A stretch of DNA of 64,000 nt from Nocardiopsis endophytica (GCF_027706725.1 NZ_JAQFWQ010000020.1:16850-80849); one strand, 5' to 3'; shown: positions 53,491 to 62,379, numbered from the stretch's first letter. Notes: generated from the sequence alone by a model not told the origin. Made by a program: numbers and translations.

Positions 53491-53876
53491 CGGGAGGCAC
53501 CATGGCGGATCCCCGCGATTCGGGTCCCGGCCAGGACGAGGCCGGATCGGTCGTCCGGCCCTACATCCTCACCGAGGGCCGGCAGCACGCCGACGCCGTC
53601 CAGCTGGACATGGTCAGCGTGGTCATCGCCGCGCGCGCCGAGGTCGACGAGATGGCCCTGGAACCGGAGCAGCTGCGCATCCTGGAGCTGTGCCGCAGGG
53701 CCCAGTCGGTGGCCGAGGTCTCCGCGCACATGGACATCCCCGTCGCCGTGGTCAAGGTGCTGCTCGGCGACCTCATCGGCCGGGGCTACGTCCTGGCCCG
53801 CGCCCCCTACACGACCGAGAGCCCGGTGAGCCGGGACGTACTGCAGGCGGTACTCGATGGCATCCAACGACTCTGA
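53487..53876 (+). CDS. cvnC: CvnC: DUF742 protein
   Basis: 129 residues with the DUF742 pattern VVRPYILTEGRQHADAVQLD, LEPEQLRILELCRRAQSVAE and IPVAVVKVLLGDLIGRGYVL, a winged-helix-like domain found only in conservons. It begins with GTG and overlaps cvnD by 20 bases. Confidence 0.9.
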   Translation: MTGGTMADPRDSGPGQDEAGSVVRPYILTEGRQHADAVQLDMVSVVIAARAEVDEMALEPEQLRILELCRRAQSVAEVSAHMDIPVAVVKVLLGDLIGRGYVLARAPYTTESPVSRDVLQAVLDGIQRL

Positions 53877-54444
53877 CAGCAGCGGCGAGCACATCCCGGC
53901 CGCCATCAAGATCCTGGTCGCGGGCGGCTTCGGCGCGGGCAAGACCACCCTGGTGGGCTCGATCAGCGAGGTCGCGCCGCTCAGCACCGAGGAGCTGATG
54001 ACCGAGGCCAGCCTGGGCGTGGACGACCTGTCCGGGGTGGAGCAGAAGAACACCACCACGGTGGCCCTGGACTTCGGCCGCATCACGATCAACGAGGACC
54101 TGGTCCTCTACCTGTTCGGCACCCCCGGCCAGCAGCGCTTCTGGTTCATGTGGGAGGAGCTGGCCACGGGCGCCCTGGGGTCGGTGGTGCTCGCCGACAC
54201 GCGGCGGCTGGAGACCTGCTTCCCGGCGGTGGACTTCTTCGAGCGGCGGGGGATGCCGTTCGTGGTGGCCGTGAACTGCTTCGAGGGCGCGCACCACTAC
54301 GAGGCCGAGGAGGTGCGTGCGGCGCTGAGCATCCCGCCGGAGGTTCCGGTGCTGCTGTGCGACGCGCGCGACCGGGCCTCCAGCAAGGAGGTGCTGCTGA
54401 CCCTGGTGCGGCACGTGGCGCGGCGCACCGCGGCCCCGGCCTGA
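53857..54444 (+). CDS. cvnD: CvnD: small Ras-like GTPase
   Basis: 195 residues. P-loop GGFGAGKT at 23-30; the switch II region is YLFGTPGQQRFWFMWEEL; specificity motif region VAVNCFEGAHHY, where the NKxD motif is replaced by NCFE, as in other conservon GTPases. It should form the effector of the CvnA-CvnB complex. Confidence 0.9.
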   Translation: MASNDSDSSGEHIPAAIKILVAGGFGAGKTTLVGSISEVAPLSTEELMTEASLGVDDLSGVEQKNTTTVALDFGRITINEDLVLYLFGTPGQQRFWFMWEELATGALGSVVLADTRRLETCFPAVDFFERRGMPFVVAVNCFEGAHHYEAEEVRAALSIPPEVPVLLCDARDRASSKEVLLTLVRHVARRTAAPA

Positions 54445-54508
54445 CCCGGGATCGCCTGCGCCGCCGGGCCTGCCGCGCGGGGCGGAGTTCCCCGGGCGCG
54501 GGGGCGGC

Positions 54509-54541
54509 CGGTAGGGTCCCTACCGACCGGTACCTACCGGT
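54509..54541. promoter_or_regulatory. Two adjacent perfect palindromes upstream of the MpaB gene
   Basis: CGGTAGGG-T-CCCTACCG (54509-54525) abuts ACCGGTA-CC-TACCGGT (54526-54541). Together they give four CGGTA/TACCG half-sites in 33 bases. This looks like a strong operator; it lies 57 bases before the ATG at 54599. No regulator gene is adjacent. Confidence 0.65.
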
Positions 54542-54598
54542 CACTCGGTGGGTGTCCCCCCGGCCCGCCCCATCCCCACACCGCACCGGAGAGGCCCG

Positions 54599-55573
54599 AT
54601 GAAACGGTTCGACTGGTACGACGAGATCCACCGCCTCGACGCCGAGGCCGACGCGCGCCGGATCACCTTCATCCTGGGCAGCCACGAGTTCCCCTGGGAC
54701 ATGTCCCAGGCCCTGGGGCTGGCCCTGTACCGGACCTACGCGGTGCCCAGCATCGGCGGACTGCTGGGCGACACCGAGGAGTTCACCGACCGCACCCAGC
54801 ACCGCTACGACGACACCGCGCTGCTGCTGGGCCAGATGCTGCAGCACGGCTTCGAGCCGGGGCGGGGCCGCGACGCCCTGCGGCGCATGAACCAGATGCA
54901 CCGCAGTTACGACATCTCCAACGACGACTACCTGTACGTGCTGAGCACGTTCGTGGTGATGCCCCCGCGCTGGCTCAACGACTGGGGCTTCGGGTGGCGC
55001 CGCCTGACCGAGCACGAGATCCGCGCGAACACCAACTACTACCGCGACCTCGGCCGCCACATGGCGATCAAGGACATCCCCGCGACGTACGAGGAGTTCT
55101 GCGAGCTGTTCGACTCCTACGAGCGCGAGCACTTCGGCTACAGCGAGGGCGGGCGCGCGGTCTCCGACAGCACGCTCGAGCTGATGCTCGACTTCTCCCC
55201 GTCCTGGCAGCGGCCGGTGATGAAGAAGTTCACCATGGCCCTGCTGGACGACCGCCTGACCGAGGCCTTCCGGTACGAGCCCGCGTCGGGCTTCTGGAAG
55301 GGCGCCGCGAAGTTCGCCCTGAAGGCGCGGGCGAAGGTGGTGCGGTTCATGCCTCCGCGGGTGGAGCCGTTCACCGAGAAGGACAACCCGAACATCAAGA
55401 GCTACCCGGAAGGGTTCGACCCGAGCCGGATCGGCACGTTCCCCCAGAAGTGCCCGGTCCCGCACGACCTGCGGACGGTGGAGGTGTCGGGCAGCCGCGA
55501 CCGCGTCCCGGCGCCGGGCGAGGCGCTGCCGCCGGAGCAGCGCGCGGGCGGCCGGCAGGGTGAGCAGGTCTGA
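54599..55573 (+). CDS. MpaB-family oxygenase (DUF2236-related)
   Basis: 324 residues. The family pattern is visible: ARRITFILGSHEFPWDMSQA, RTYAVPSIGGLLGDTEEFTD, then RMNQMHRSYDISNDDYLYVL and STFVVMPPRWLNDWG; the conserved His and Asp/Arg residues in these stretches form the heme pocket in related latex-clearing and MpaB proteins. The reaction here is unknown. In many conservons the fifth gene is a P450; an MpaB-type oxygenase could take that place, but the intervening 154-base operator region suggests its own promoter. ATG follows GGAGAGG. Confidence 0.82.
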   Translation: MKRFDWYDEIHRLDAEADARRITFILGSHEFPWDMSQALGLALYRTYAVPSIGGLLGDTEEFTDRTQHRYDDTALLLGQMLQHGFEPGRGRDALRRMNQMHRSYDISNDDYLYVLSTFVVMPPRWLNDWGFGWRRLTEHEIRANTNYYRDLGRHMAIKDIPATYEEFCELFDSYEREHFGYSEGGRAVSDSTLELMLDFSPSWQRPVMKKFTMALLDDRLTEAFRYEPASGFWKGAAKFALKARAKVVRFMPPRVEPFTEKDNPNIKSYPEGFDPSRIGTFPQKCPVPHDLRTVEVSGSRDRVPAPGEALPPEQRAGGRQGEQV

Positions 55574-55580
55574 GCCGACC

Positions 55581-56957
55581 ATGACCGCACCCCCCTCCGC
55601 GGAGGCCGGCGGCCTCCGCGGTTCGATGCTGCCCAGATCCGTCCACGCCGGCTACGGGGTGGGGGCGATCGCCACCCACGTGTTCACGACGGTCCCGTCC
55701 CTGCTGCTGCTCATCTACCTGACCGACGCCCTGGCCGTGGCGCCCGCCCTGGCCGGGTTCGTGGTGGTGGCGCCCAAGGCGGTGGACGTGCTGGCGGGCC
55801 CGTTCATCGGCATCCGCTCCGACCGGACCGTGTCCCGGTGGGGGCCGCGCCGCCCGTGGATGCTGGCGGGCACGTTCGCCCTGCCGGTGTGCTTCGCGCT
55901 GCTGTTCGCCGGCTTCCCCCTGCAGGGGGCGCCCGCCGCGTTCGCCGTGCTGGCGGTGTTCGTCGCCGCGGCCCTGTCGGCGTCGGTGTTCCAGGTCCCG
56001 TACGCGGCGATGCCCGGAGAGATCACCGACAACTACCACGAGCGGTCGGTGCTGCAGAGCTGGCGGACGGTGTTCGTGGGCGTGGCGCTGCTGCTGGGCG
56101 GTGCGCTCGCGCCCGTGCTGGTGCACAGCGCCGGCCCCGGGAACGCGATCGAGGGCTACCGCCTGATGGGCGTGGTGATGGCGGCCATCACGATGGCGGC
56201 CATGGCGGGGTGCGTGTACTGGACGCGCAAGGCGCCGCTGCGCCGCCGGGTGCACGAGGCGCGGGGGCTGGCGGCCCAGTTCCGCACGGCACTGGGCAAC
56301 CCGCACTTCCGGCGGCTGCTCCCTGCGGCGTTCCTGCAGGTGGTCGCCTCGGGGACGATGATCGCGGGCGTGCCGTACGTGACCGAGCACGTGATGGGCG
56401 AGCCGGGGTACACCGCCCTGCTGGTGGTATGCGTGACGGTGCCGCTGATCGCGACCATGCCCGTGTGGATGGCGGTCTCCCGCCGCCTGGACAAGCGGCC
56501 GACGCTGGCCCTGGCGGCGGGGTTCTTCATCGCCGGGGCGGTCGGCCTGTACTTCATCCCGGTGATGGGCGGCCTGCCGTGGGCGATCGCCATGTCGGTG
56601 GTGGTGGGCACGGGCAACGCGGGCTGCACGATGCTGCCGTACTCACTGCTGACCGACTGCATCGCCGCCACGCGCGCGGTGAGCGGCAGGCACCAGGCGG
56701 GCGTGCTGGCCGGGATCTGGTCGTCGATGGAGGCCCTGGGCGGGGCGCTGGGCGCCCAGCTGCTGAGCGCTGCGCTGGCGGTGAGCGGCTACCGCCAGTC
56801 GGCCGCGGGCGAGGCCGTCGCCCAGACGGACCGGGCGCTGCAGGGCATGCTGATCGGGAGCACCCTGGTCCCCGCGGCCGTCATGCTGGCGTCGGTGCTG
56901 CTGCTGAGGCTGTACCGCCTCAACGCGGCGGAGATGGCGCGCCTGTCGGCGTCCTAG
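55581..56957 (+). CDS. MFS transporter of the GPH (glycoside-pentoside-hexuronide) type
   Basis: 458 residues, 12 helices. The first helices with the segment HAGYGVGAIATHVFTTVPSL and the loop FIGIRSDRTVSRWGPRRPWM, where the cation:sugar symporter-type R-W-G-R-R-P signature lies, place it in the GPH group. The substrate could be a sugar or another small molecule. It begins 7 bases after the MpaB gene and is probably co-transcribed with it. ATG 55581 is used; GTG 55560 is also open. Confidence 0.84.
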   Translation: MTAPPSAEAGGLRGSMLPRSVHAGYGVGAIATHVFTTVPSLLLLIYLTDALAVAPALAGFVVVAPKAVDVLAGPFIGIRSDRTVSRWGPRRPWMLAGTFALPVCFALLFAGFPLQGAPAAFAVLAVFVAAALSASVFQVPYAAMPGEITDNYHERSVLQSWRTVFVGVALLLGGALAPVLVHSAGPGNAIEGYRLMGVVMAAITMAAMAGCVYWTRKAPLRRRVHEARGLAAQFRTALGNPHFRRLLPAAFLQVVASGTMIAGVPYVTEHVMGEPGYTALLVVCVTVPLIATMPVWMAVSRRLDKRPTLALAAGFFIAGAVGLYFIPVMGGLPWAIAMSVVVGTGNAGCTMLPYSLLTDCIAATRAVSGRHQAGVLAGIWSSMEALGGALGAQLLSAALAVSGYRQSAAGEAVAQTDRALQGMLIGSTLVPAAVMLASVLLLRLYRLNAAEMARLSAS

Positions 56958-56964
56958 GCGCGGC

Positions 56965-58152
56965 TCAGGCGGCCCGGCCCTCCAGGGTCAGCAGGCCGAC
57001 CTGCGGAGGGATGCCGACCCGCACCGGAGGTCCGTAGAACCCGATGCCGTTGGTGACGTAGAGCCACGTGTCGCCCACACGGCCCAGCCCCGACTGCACC
57101 GGGTTCTCCCGGGCGCGCAGCAGGTTGACGGGCACGGACTGGCCGCCGTGGGTGTGCCCGGACACCTGCAGGTCGACGCCGTATTCGGCCGCGTGGAAGA
57201 CCTGCGCGGGCGTGTGGGCGGCCAGGACCACCGGGACGCCCTCGTCCCGGCCGCCCAGCGCCGCCTCGTAGTCGGGCGGGGAGCCGTGGGCGCGCCCGGC
57301 CTCGTCGTGGACCCCTGCCAGGTCCAGGCGCGCGCCGTCCTGCTCGATGGTCACGCGCTCATTGCGCAGGACGCGCAGGCCCAGCTCCTCCAGGTGTTCG
57401 AGCCACCCTTCGACCGGCCCGCTGACGCGGTAGTACTCGTGGTTCCCGGTGACGAAGTAGGCGCCGTGCGGCGCGCGCAGGTCCGCCAGGGCGGCGGCCT
57501 CCCCGGCCGACCGGTCGGCGGGCGCGTCCACGAGGTCCCCGGCGACGACCACCAGGTCGGGTTCCCGCTCGTTGAGCAGGTCCACCGCGCGGCGCAGGTG
57601 CCGTCCGTCCAGGAAGGGCCCCAGATGGGAGTCGGCCAGGACGCCCAGGCGCAGCCCGGACAGCCCGGGGCCGAGCCGCGGGACCGGCACCACGGCCTCG
57701 TGCACCTGCGGCGCGGCGAAGGCCGTGCGCGCACCCGCGCCGACGGTCCCCGCGGTGGCCACGAGGGCCGCGGCGGCGGCCCCGCGCGAGAGCACCTGGC
57801 GCCGGGCCCAGACCGGCCCCGCGTCGGCGCCGGGGGCGGCCCGGTCGGGGCGCGGGACCGCGGAGCGGCGCCGCAGCACGGCCCCCAGGAGGTGCAGCGG
57901 CTCCAGGACCACCAGCCACGCGGCCAGGTAGCACACCACCGCCACCCAGGTGAAGCCGGTCCAGGCCAGCCACGACGGGAACGACACCGCCAGCAGGGCC
58001 CGCACACTGAGCGCGCCCAGCACCGCCCCGCCCGCAAGTACCAGTCCGCCGAGCACCCGTGGCGGCCACGCGGAGGTGGTGCACCAGATCAGGCGCCAGC
58101 CGATGTAGGCGTGGACGGCGAGCATGAACACGGCGAGGGGGATCAGAAGCAC
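56965..58152 (-). CDS. Metallophosphoesterase with N-terminal membrane helices
   Basis: 395 residues. About three to four helices occupy the first 100 residues; a twin-arginine-like RRQVLSRGAAAAALVATAG segment follows at ~117-135. The catalytic domain has the calcineurin-like motifs GVLADSHLGP, VVVAGDLVDAP, FVTGNHEYY and VSGHTHGGQ, the binuclear-metal set. Relatives hydrolyse phospholipid headgroups or nucleotides outside the membrane. GTG follows AGGGAA. It is convergent with the MFS gene, 7 bases apart. Confidence 0.87.
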   Translation of the reverse strand: MLLIPLAVFMLAVHAYIGWRLIWCTTSAWPPRVLGGLVLAGGAVLGALSVRALLAVSFPSWLAWTGFTWVAVVCYLAAWLVVLEPLHLLGAVLRRRSAVPRPDRAAPGADAGPVWARRQVLSRGAAAAALVATAGTVGAGARTAFAAPQVHEAVVPVPRLGPGLSGLRLGVLADSHLGPFLDGRHLRRAVDLLNEREPDLVVVAGDLVDAPADRSAGEAAALADLRAPHGAYFVTGNHEYYRVSGPVEGWLEHLEELGLRVLRNERVTIEQDGARLDLAGVHDEAGRAHGSPPDYEAALGGRDEGVPVVLAAHTPAQVFHAAEYGVDLQVSGHTHGGQSVPVNLLRARENPVQSGLGRVGDTWLYVTNGIGFYGPPVRVGIPPQVGLLTLEGRAA

Positions 58153-58243
58153 GGATGTTCCCTGCGGGTGGGGGACATGACGCCCATTGGGACGAACGGG
58201 ACCCGGCGGGTGGTTCCGGCCGGCTCCGCCCGGCGCTCGCGGT

Positions 58244-59155
58244 TCACTGGACCAGTTCGGTGTGGCCGTGGCTCCCGCCCGGATAGGGGAACGCGCCCGG
58301 GTAGGTCGGGCAGACGTAGATCTGCAGGTTGTCGTTGTCGGCGATCTGGATCCCGGCCGGTGACGAGGCGTCCCGGCCGACCTGCGCGGCGAGGTCCCGG
58401 TCCTCCTCCGCGACCCAGCGCCGGTCGCCGTCCCATTCCGTCGAGGCGATGGTCAGCAGCGGGGCCATCCTCGCGCCGCAGTGGTGGCAGTACCGGGCGA
58501 CGGGGTCGGTGCGACCCCAGGGAGCCCAGCCGCCGAGCTTCCAGCCGGGTGCCATGGAGAGCTCGTCGGCGTAGAAGTACTCGGTGTGGCCCTCGTAGGC
58601 GCCGTCGACCGCGACTCCGGCCGCCCGCCACGTCTCCGGGTCCTTCAGGCGCCGCTGGGCCCGCCCGCTCAGCTCCAGGAGGTTCGGGTACTCGGTGACG
58701 GGCTCCGGTGCGAGCACGCACGGCTCGGGGACCAGGTGGTCGAAGTCCGCCTCGGTCTCGGACGGCTCGGGCGGGTCCGTGAGCACGTCGGTGACGTCGG
58801 CGGCGTTCCGCCAGAACAGCTGGGTCACGAGTTTGAAGTCCGGCGGGTGCTCGCTGGGGCACCACAGCACCTGGAGCAGGTCGGCGCGGCCGAACGACCG
58901 CAGCAGGGGGACGTCGCGCGCGTACACCTGGGCGATGGGGACCAGGGGGCAGGGCGGCCCCTCGTGCCACAGGTCGCAGGTCGGCCACGGCTGGCGGGCC
59001 GGCCACAGCAGCGGCCCGCCGACCGAGGAGTCCTGCGGCGTCGGGGCGCCGGGGCGGGGGTGCAGCCGGTATGCCGTGCGCCCCAGCGGCGCGAGCCAGG
59101 GGAAGGCCGCCGCGACGTCGACCGGCCGCGGCGGGGTGGTGCGGGTGGTGTTCAT
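58244..59155 (-). CDS. Hypothetical protein, probably DUF1963/YwqG-related
   Basis: 303 residues. GGPLLWPARQPWPTC followed by PLVPIAQVYARDVPLL and FGRADLLQVLWCPSEH resembles DUF1963 (YwqG) proteins, and a CHHCGARM pair plus the late CPTYPGAFP could bind a metal. The role is unknown. ATG 59155 is preferred over GTG 59161, but neither has a clear ribosome binding site. Confidence 0.7.
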   Translation of the reverse strand: MNTTRTTPPRPVDVAAAFPWLAPLGRTAYRLHPRPGAPTPQDSSVGGPLLWPARQPWPTCDLWHEGPPCPLVPIAQVYARDVPLLRSFGRADLLQVLWCPSEHPPDFKLVTQLFWRNAADVTDVLTDPPEPSETEADFDHLVPEPCVLAPEPVTEYPNLLELSGRAQRRLKDPETWRAAGVAVDGAYEGHTEYFYADELSMAPGWKLGGWAPWGRTDPVARYCHHCGARMAPLLTIASTEWDGDRRWVAEEDRDLAAQVGRDASSPAGIQIADNDNLQIYVCPTYPGAFPYPGGSHGHTELVQ

Positions 59156-59191
59156 GGGCACGATGCTGCCACCGGACTGAGACGGTCCGGC

Positions 59192-59752
59192 TCACGCGCC
59201 CCTGCCGCAGACGGAGCGGACCAGCTCCTCCACCCCCGCCTTCAGGCGGGCGTCGGGCCAGTCGGCGAGGTGATCGACGAGGTCACTGCGGACCGCCGCC
59301 AAGAGCGCGTGGGCGAGGAAGTCGGCCGCCTCGGGGCCGCGCGCCTCGGCTATCAGGGCCGTCACCCGCCCGTGCCAGTGCCCGTAGGCCGCGTTGGTGT
59401 AGGGGCTTCCCCCGCCGAGGCTCTCCAGCGCGCGGGACAGCGCCCGGTTCTCGATCTTGAAGCGCAGCAGGGCGTCCATGGCGCGCACGAGCGCATCGAC
59501 GGGGTCGTCGGCCGCGCCGTCGCCGCCGCCCTCCGCCTCGGACTCCTCGGCCATCCGCTCCGCCCGCAGCTCGTACAGCGCGCGGATCAGCCCGGCCCGG
59601 TCGCCGAAGCGCCGGAACAGCGTCCCCTTCCCCACGCCCGCCGCGGCGGCGACGTCGTCCATCGACACGGCCGCCGGGTCATCGGCGGAGTCGAAGAGCA
59701 GGCCCGCGGCCTGGAGCACGGCCTCGCGGTTGCGCGCGGCGTCTGCCCGCAC
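59192..59752 (-). CDS. TetR-family regulator of the divergent SnoaL/NmrA operon
   Basis: 186 residues. The helix-turn-helix VSMDDVAAAAGVGKGTLFRR is at about 29-48, followed by FGDRAGLIRALYE; the rest is helical. GTG 59752 follows AAGGAGG, a very strong ribosome binding site. Two perfect or near-perfect palindromes lie at 59770 and 59795, between this gene and the divergent genes, and are its likely operators. Confidence 0.88.
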   Translation of the reverse strand: MRADAARNREAVLQAAGLLFDSADDPAAVSMDDVAAAAGVGKGTLFRRFGDRAGLIRALYELRAERMAEESEAEGGGDGAADDPVDALVRAMDALLRFKIENRALSRALESLGGGSPYTNAAYGHWHGRVTALIAEARGPEAADFLAHALLAAVRSDLVDHLADWPDARLKAGVEELVRSVCGRGA

Positions 59753-59769
59753 GGAACACCTCCTTGCTA

Positions 59770-59813
59770 AACGGACCGACAGTCCGTTACGTTAAACGGA
59801 CCGATGGTCCGAA
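59770..59813. promoter_or_regulatory. Twin TetR operators
   Basis: AACGGAC-N5-GTCCGTT (59770-59788, perfect) and AACGGAC-N5-GTCCGAA (59795-59813) are 25 bp apart, both within 61 bases of the TetR start. The second lies 45 bases before the ATG at 59858. Confidence 0.8.
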
Positions 59814-59857
59814 TCGTAGCGGCCCCTCCCCGCCACCACCGTCAGAAGGGCACACCC

Positions 59858-60280
59858 ATGCCGACCGACGCACCCGAGCGCCCCGACGCGCTCTTCCGGC
59901 GCGGCCTCGACCTCCTGCTCGCCAAGGACATGCCGGGCTTCATCGGCCTGTTCGCCGACGACGCGGTCGTGGAGTTCCCGTTCGCCCCGCCCGGCCGCCC
60001 CGGCCGCCTGGAGGGGCGCGGCGAGGTGCACGACTACCTGATCGACTACCCGGACACCTTCGACGTGCGCCGGATCCGGGTTACCGCCGTCCACCGCACC
60101 GCCGACCCCGAGGTGGTCGTGGCCGAGTTCTCGGCCGAAGGCGCCCTCGTCGCCACCGGCGCGCCGTACGAGGCGCACTACATCGCCGTGCTGACGGTCA
60201 GGGACGGCCGCATCGCGCACTACCGCGACTACTGGAACCCCCTGCTCGCCCTGGCCGCGGAAGGGGGCGCCGCCGCATGA
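59858..60280 (+). CDS. SnoaL-like (NTF2 fold) protein
   Basis: 140 residues with the pattern FIGLFADDAVVEFPFAPPG, VVVAEFSAEGALVATG, VLTVRDGRIAHYRDYWNP, paralogous to the gene at 32489. The ATG at 59858 follows GAAGGG; its stop overlaps the next gene (ATGA). It is likely induced together with the SDR when the divergent TetR protein is released by a ligand. Confidence 0.84.
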   Translation: MPTDAPERPDALFRRGLDLLLAKDMPGFIGLFADDAVVEFPFAPPGRPGRLEGRGEVHDYLIDYPDTFDVRRIRVTAVHRTADPEVVVAEFSAEGALVATGAPYEAHYIAVLTVRDGRIAHYRDYWNPLLALAAEGGAAA

Positions 60281-61101
60281 GCATCCTCGTCACCGGGGGC
60301 ACCGGCACCACGGGGAGCCGGGTCGCCCGGAAGCTCGCCGAGCGGGGGCACGCGCACCGGGTCGCCAGCCGGCGCGCCGCCGACGGGCGGGTCCCCTTCG
60401 ACTGGTACGCCCCCTCCACCCACGCCGGTGCGCTGGAGGGAACGACCGCCCTGTACCTCGTCGCCCCCATCGGCGAACCCGACCCCGAGCCGGTCATGGG
60501 GCCGTTCCTGGAGCGCGCCGCCGAGGCGGGGGTACGCCGCGCCGTCCTGCTCAGCGGGGCGCCGATCGAGCCGGGCACGCCGGGGCTCGGCCGGGTGCAC
60601 ACCCGGCTCGGCGACCTCTTCGGGGAGTGGGCGGTGCTGCGCCCGACCTGGTTCGCGGACAACTTCACCGGCGACCACCTGCAGGGCCAGCTGGCCCGCG
60701 AGCGGGGCGAGATCGTGAGCGCGACGGGGACGGGCCGGGTGCCCTTCGTCGCCGCCGAGGACATCGCCGAGGTCGCGGTGGCGGCCCTGACCGACGCCGT
60801 CCCGCACGACACGGACCACGTCATCACCGGGCCGCGGGCGGTGACCTACCAGGAGGTCGCCGAGATGCTCGGCCGGGCGATGGGGCGGACCGTGCGGCAC
60901 CGCGCCCTGAGCGCCGACGAGCTCGCCGAGTACTGGGAGAAGGAGGGTATGGACCCGGACTTCGCACGCCTGCTCGCCGACATGGACACCGCGATCGCGG
61001 CGGGCGCGGAGGACCGCACCACCACGGCCGTGCCGGACACCACCGGCCGCCCGCCACGGACGCTGGAGGAGGTGTTCGCCGAGGCCCTGGCGGCGCGCTA
61101 G
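60277..61101 (+). CDS. NmrA-like NAD(P)-binding SDR
   Basis: 274 residues, with the nucleotide motif GGTGTTG at 7-13, LYLVAPIGEPDPEPVMGPF, AVLRPTWFADNF and VPFVAAEDIAEVAVAAL, as in AgnL4/QorB-type atypical SDRs. The reaction is unknown. It is coupled to the SnoaL-like gene by a 4-base overlap and convergent with the nitronate-monooxygenase-like gene (4-base overlap of the stops). Confidence 0.86.
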   Translation: MSILVTGGTGTTGSRVARKLAERGHAHRVASRRAADGRVPFDWYAPSTHAGALEGTTALYLVAPIGEPDPEPVMGPFLERAAEAGVRRAVLLSGAPIEPGTPGLGRVHTRLGDLFGEWAVLRPTWFADNFTGDHLQGQLARERGEIVSATGTGRVPFVAAEDIAEVAVAALTDAVPHDTDHVITGPRAVTYQEVAEMLGRAMGRTVRHRALSADELAEYWEKEGMDPDFARLLADMDTAIAAGAEDRTTTAVPDTTGRPPRTLEEVFAEALAAR

Positions 61102-62222
61102 CCGGGCTCCGCCTCCGCCAGGCGGCCCAGCCGCTCCACCGCCTCGCCGAACTCCTCCATCAGCTCGTACACCACCTGGGAGCAGGGCTTGACCCGGTCG
61201 ATGCTGCCCACGATCTGCCCCACCGGCGAGGGCGTCAGAGTCGGGTGGCGGACCCGCCCGACCCGGCGCAGCGCGTCGGCGATCAGCATGAACTGCAGGG
61301 GCATGGGCAGCGTCCCCGGCGAGCCCTCCTCCTCCCAGGCGCGGGTCCAGTCGTTGCGCAGCATGCGGGCGGGCTTGCCGGTCATGGAGCGCGAGCGGAC
61401 GGTGTCGGACGACGAGGCGTGCAGGATCTGTTCCAGGGCCCCCTGGGGGGTGTCGGCCTCCTCAGTGGCCAGCCACACCGACCCGGTCCACACCCCCTCG
61501 GCGCCCAGCGCCATGCCCGCGGCCATCTGGCGGCCGCGCCCCACGCCGCCGGCCGCCAGCACCGGGACGGGCGCGGCCTCGTCGACGGCCTCGGGCACCA
61601 GCACCATCGTGGACACCTCGCCGGTGTGCCCGCCCGCCTCGGTGCCCTGGGCGACGACGACGTCCACGCCCACGTCGCACTGCTTGCGGGCGTGCCGGCG
61701 GGAGCTGGCGAGCCCGGCGACCTTGACGCCGTGCCGGTGGGCCTGCTCGACGACGTCGGGCGGCGGGGCGCCCAGGGCGTTGGCCAGCAGCGCGATGGGG
61801 TGCTTGAGGGCGACCTCGACCTGGGGGCGGGCGGTGGCGTCGGTCCAGCCGAGGAGGAAGCGGCCCGCGTCGGTGTCGGTCAGCTCGGGGACTCCGTGCT
61901 CGGCGAGGAGGGCGTCGACGAAGCGGCGGTGCCCGTCGGGGATGAGGGCGCGCAGCCGCTCCTGCAGCTCTTCGCCGGAGCCGGCGCCCAGCTCGGCCCC
62001 GGCGTAGGAGGAGGGCATGACCACGTCGACGCCGTAGGGGCGGCCGCCGGTGTGCGCGTCGATCCAGGCGAGCTCGGTCTCCAGCTCCTCGGGGGTGAAG
62101 TACAGGGCACCGAGCACGCCCATGCCCCCGGCCCGGCTCACCGCGGCGACGACGTCCCGGCAGTGGCTGAAGGCGAAGACGGGCAGGTCGATGCCGAACA
62201 TCTCGGTGACACGTGTGCGCAT
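61098..62222 (-). CDS. Nitronate-monooxygenase-like (2-nitropropane dioxygenase family) flavoprotein
   Basis: 374 residues with the NMO TIM barrel: FAFSHCRDVVAAVSRAGGMG, VDVVVAQGTEAGGHTGEVST with the catalytic-type His, and the FMN phosphate loop VLAAGGVGRGRQMAAGMALG. The family resembles mycobacterial Rv3553, which lies in the KstR-controlled cholesterol region. A KstR-like box at 62244 in front of this gene supports the same link. The reaction in sterol degradation is not settled. Confidence 0.83.
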   Translation of the reverse strand: MRTRVTEMFGIDLPVFAFSHCRDVVAAVSRAGGMGVLGALYFTPEELETELAWIDAHTGGRPYGVDVVMPSSYAGAELGAGSGEELQERLRALIPDGHRRFVDALLAEHGVPELTDTDAGRFLLGWTDATARPQVEVALKHPIALLANALGAPPPDVVEQAHRHGVKVAGLASSRRHARKQCDVGVDVVVAQGTEAGGHTGEVSTMVLVPEAVDEAAPVPVLAAGGVGRGRQMAAGMALGAEGVWTGSVWLATEEADTPQGALEQILHASSSDTVRSRSMTGKPARMLRNDWTRAWEEEGSPGTLPMPLQFMLIADALRRVGRVRHPTLTPSPVGQIVGSIDRVKPCSQVVYELMEEFGEAVERLGRLAEAEPG

Positions 62223-62243
62223 GCCGCCATGAGAACATGGAAT

Positions 62244-62257
62244 TGAAACGTGTTCTA
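62244..62257. promoter_or_regulatory. KstR-like operator, box 3
   Basis: TGAAACGTGTTCTA matches TAGAAC-N2-GTTCTA at 10 of 12 defined positions, with a perfect GTTCTA half. It lies 22 bases upstream of the ATG at 62222. Confidence 0.62.
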
Positions 62258-62379
62258 GACCCGCGAAGCCGTCTCTTCCTGGCGGTTCCTGAACACGGGC
62301 AGAACCCGTTCCGAAAGCTCCGGCAGGGCGGGTGGGCGGCAGGGCGGGTGGGAGGGCGGCGGGGGGGCGGGGCGTCCGC

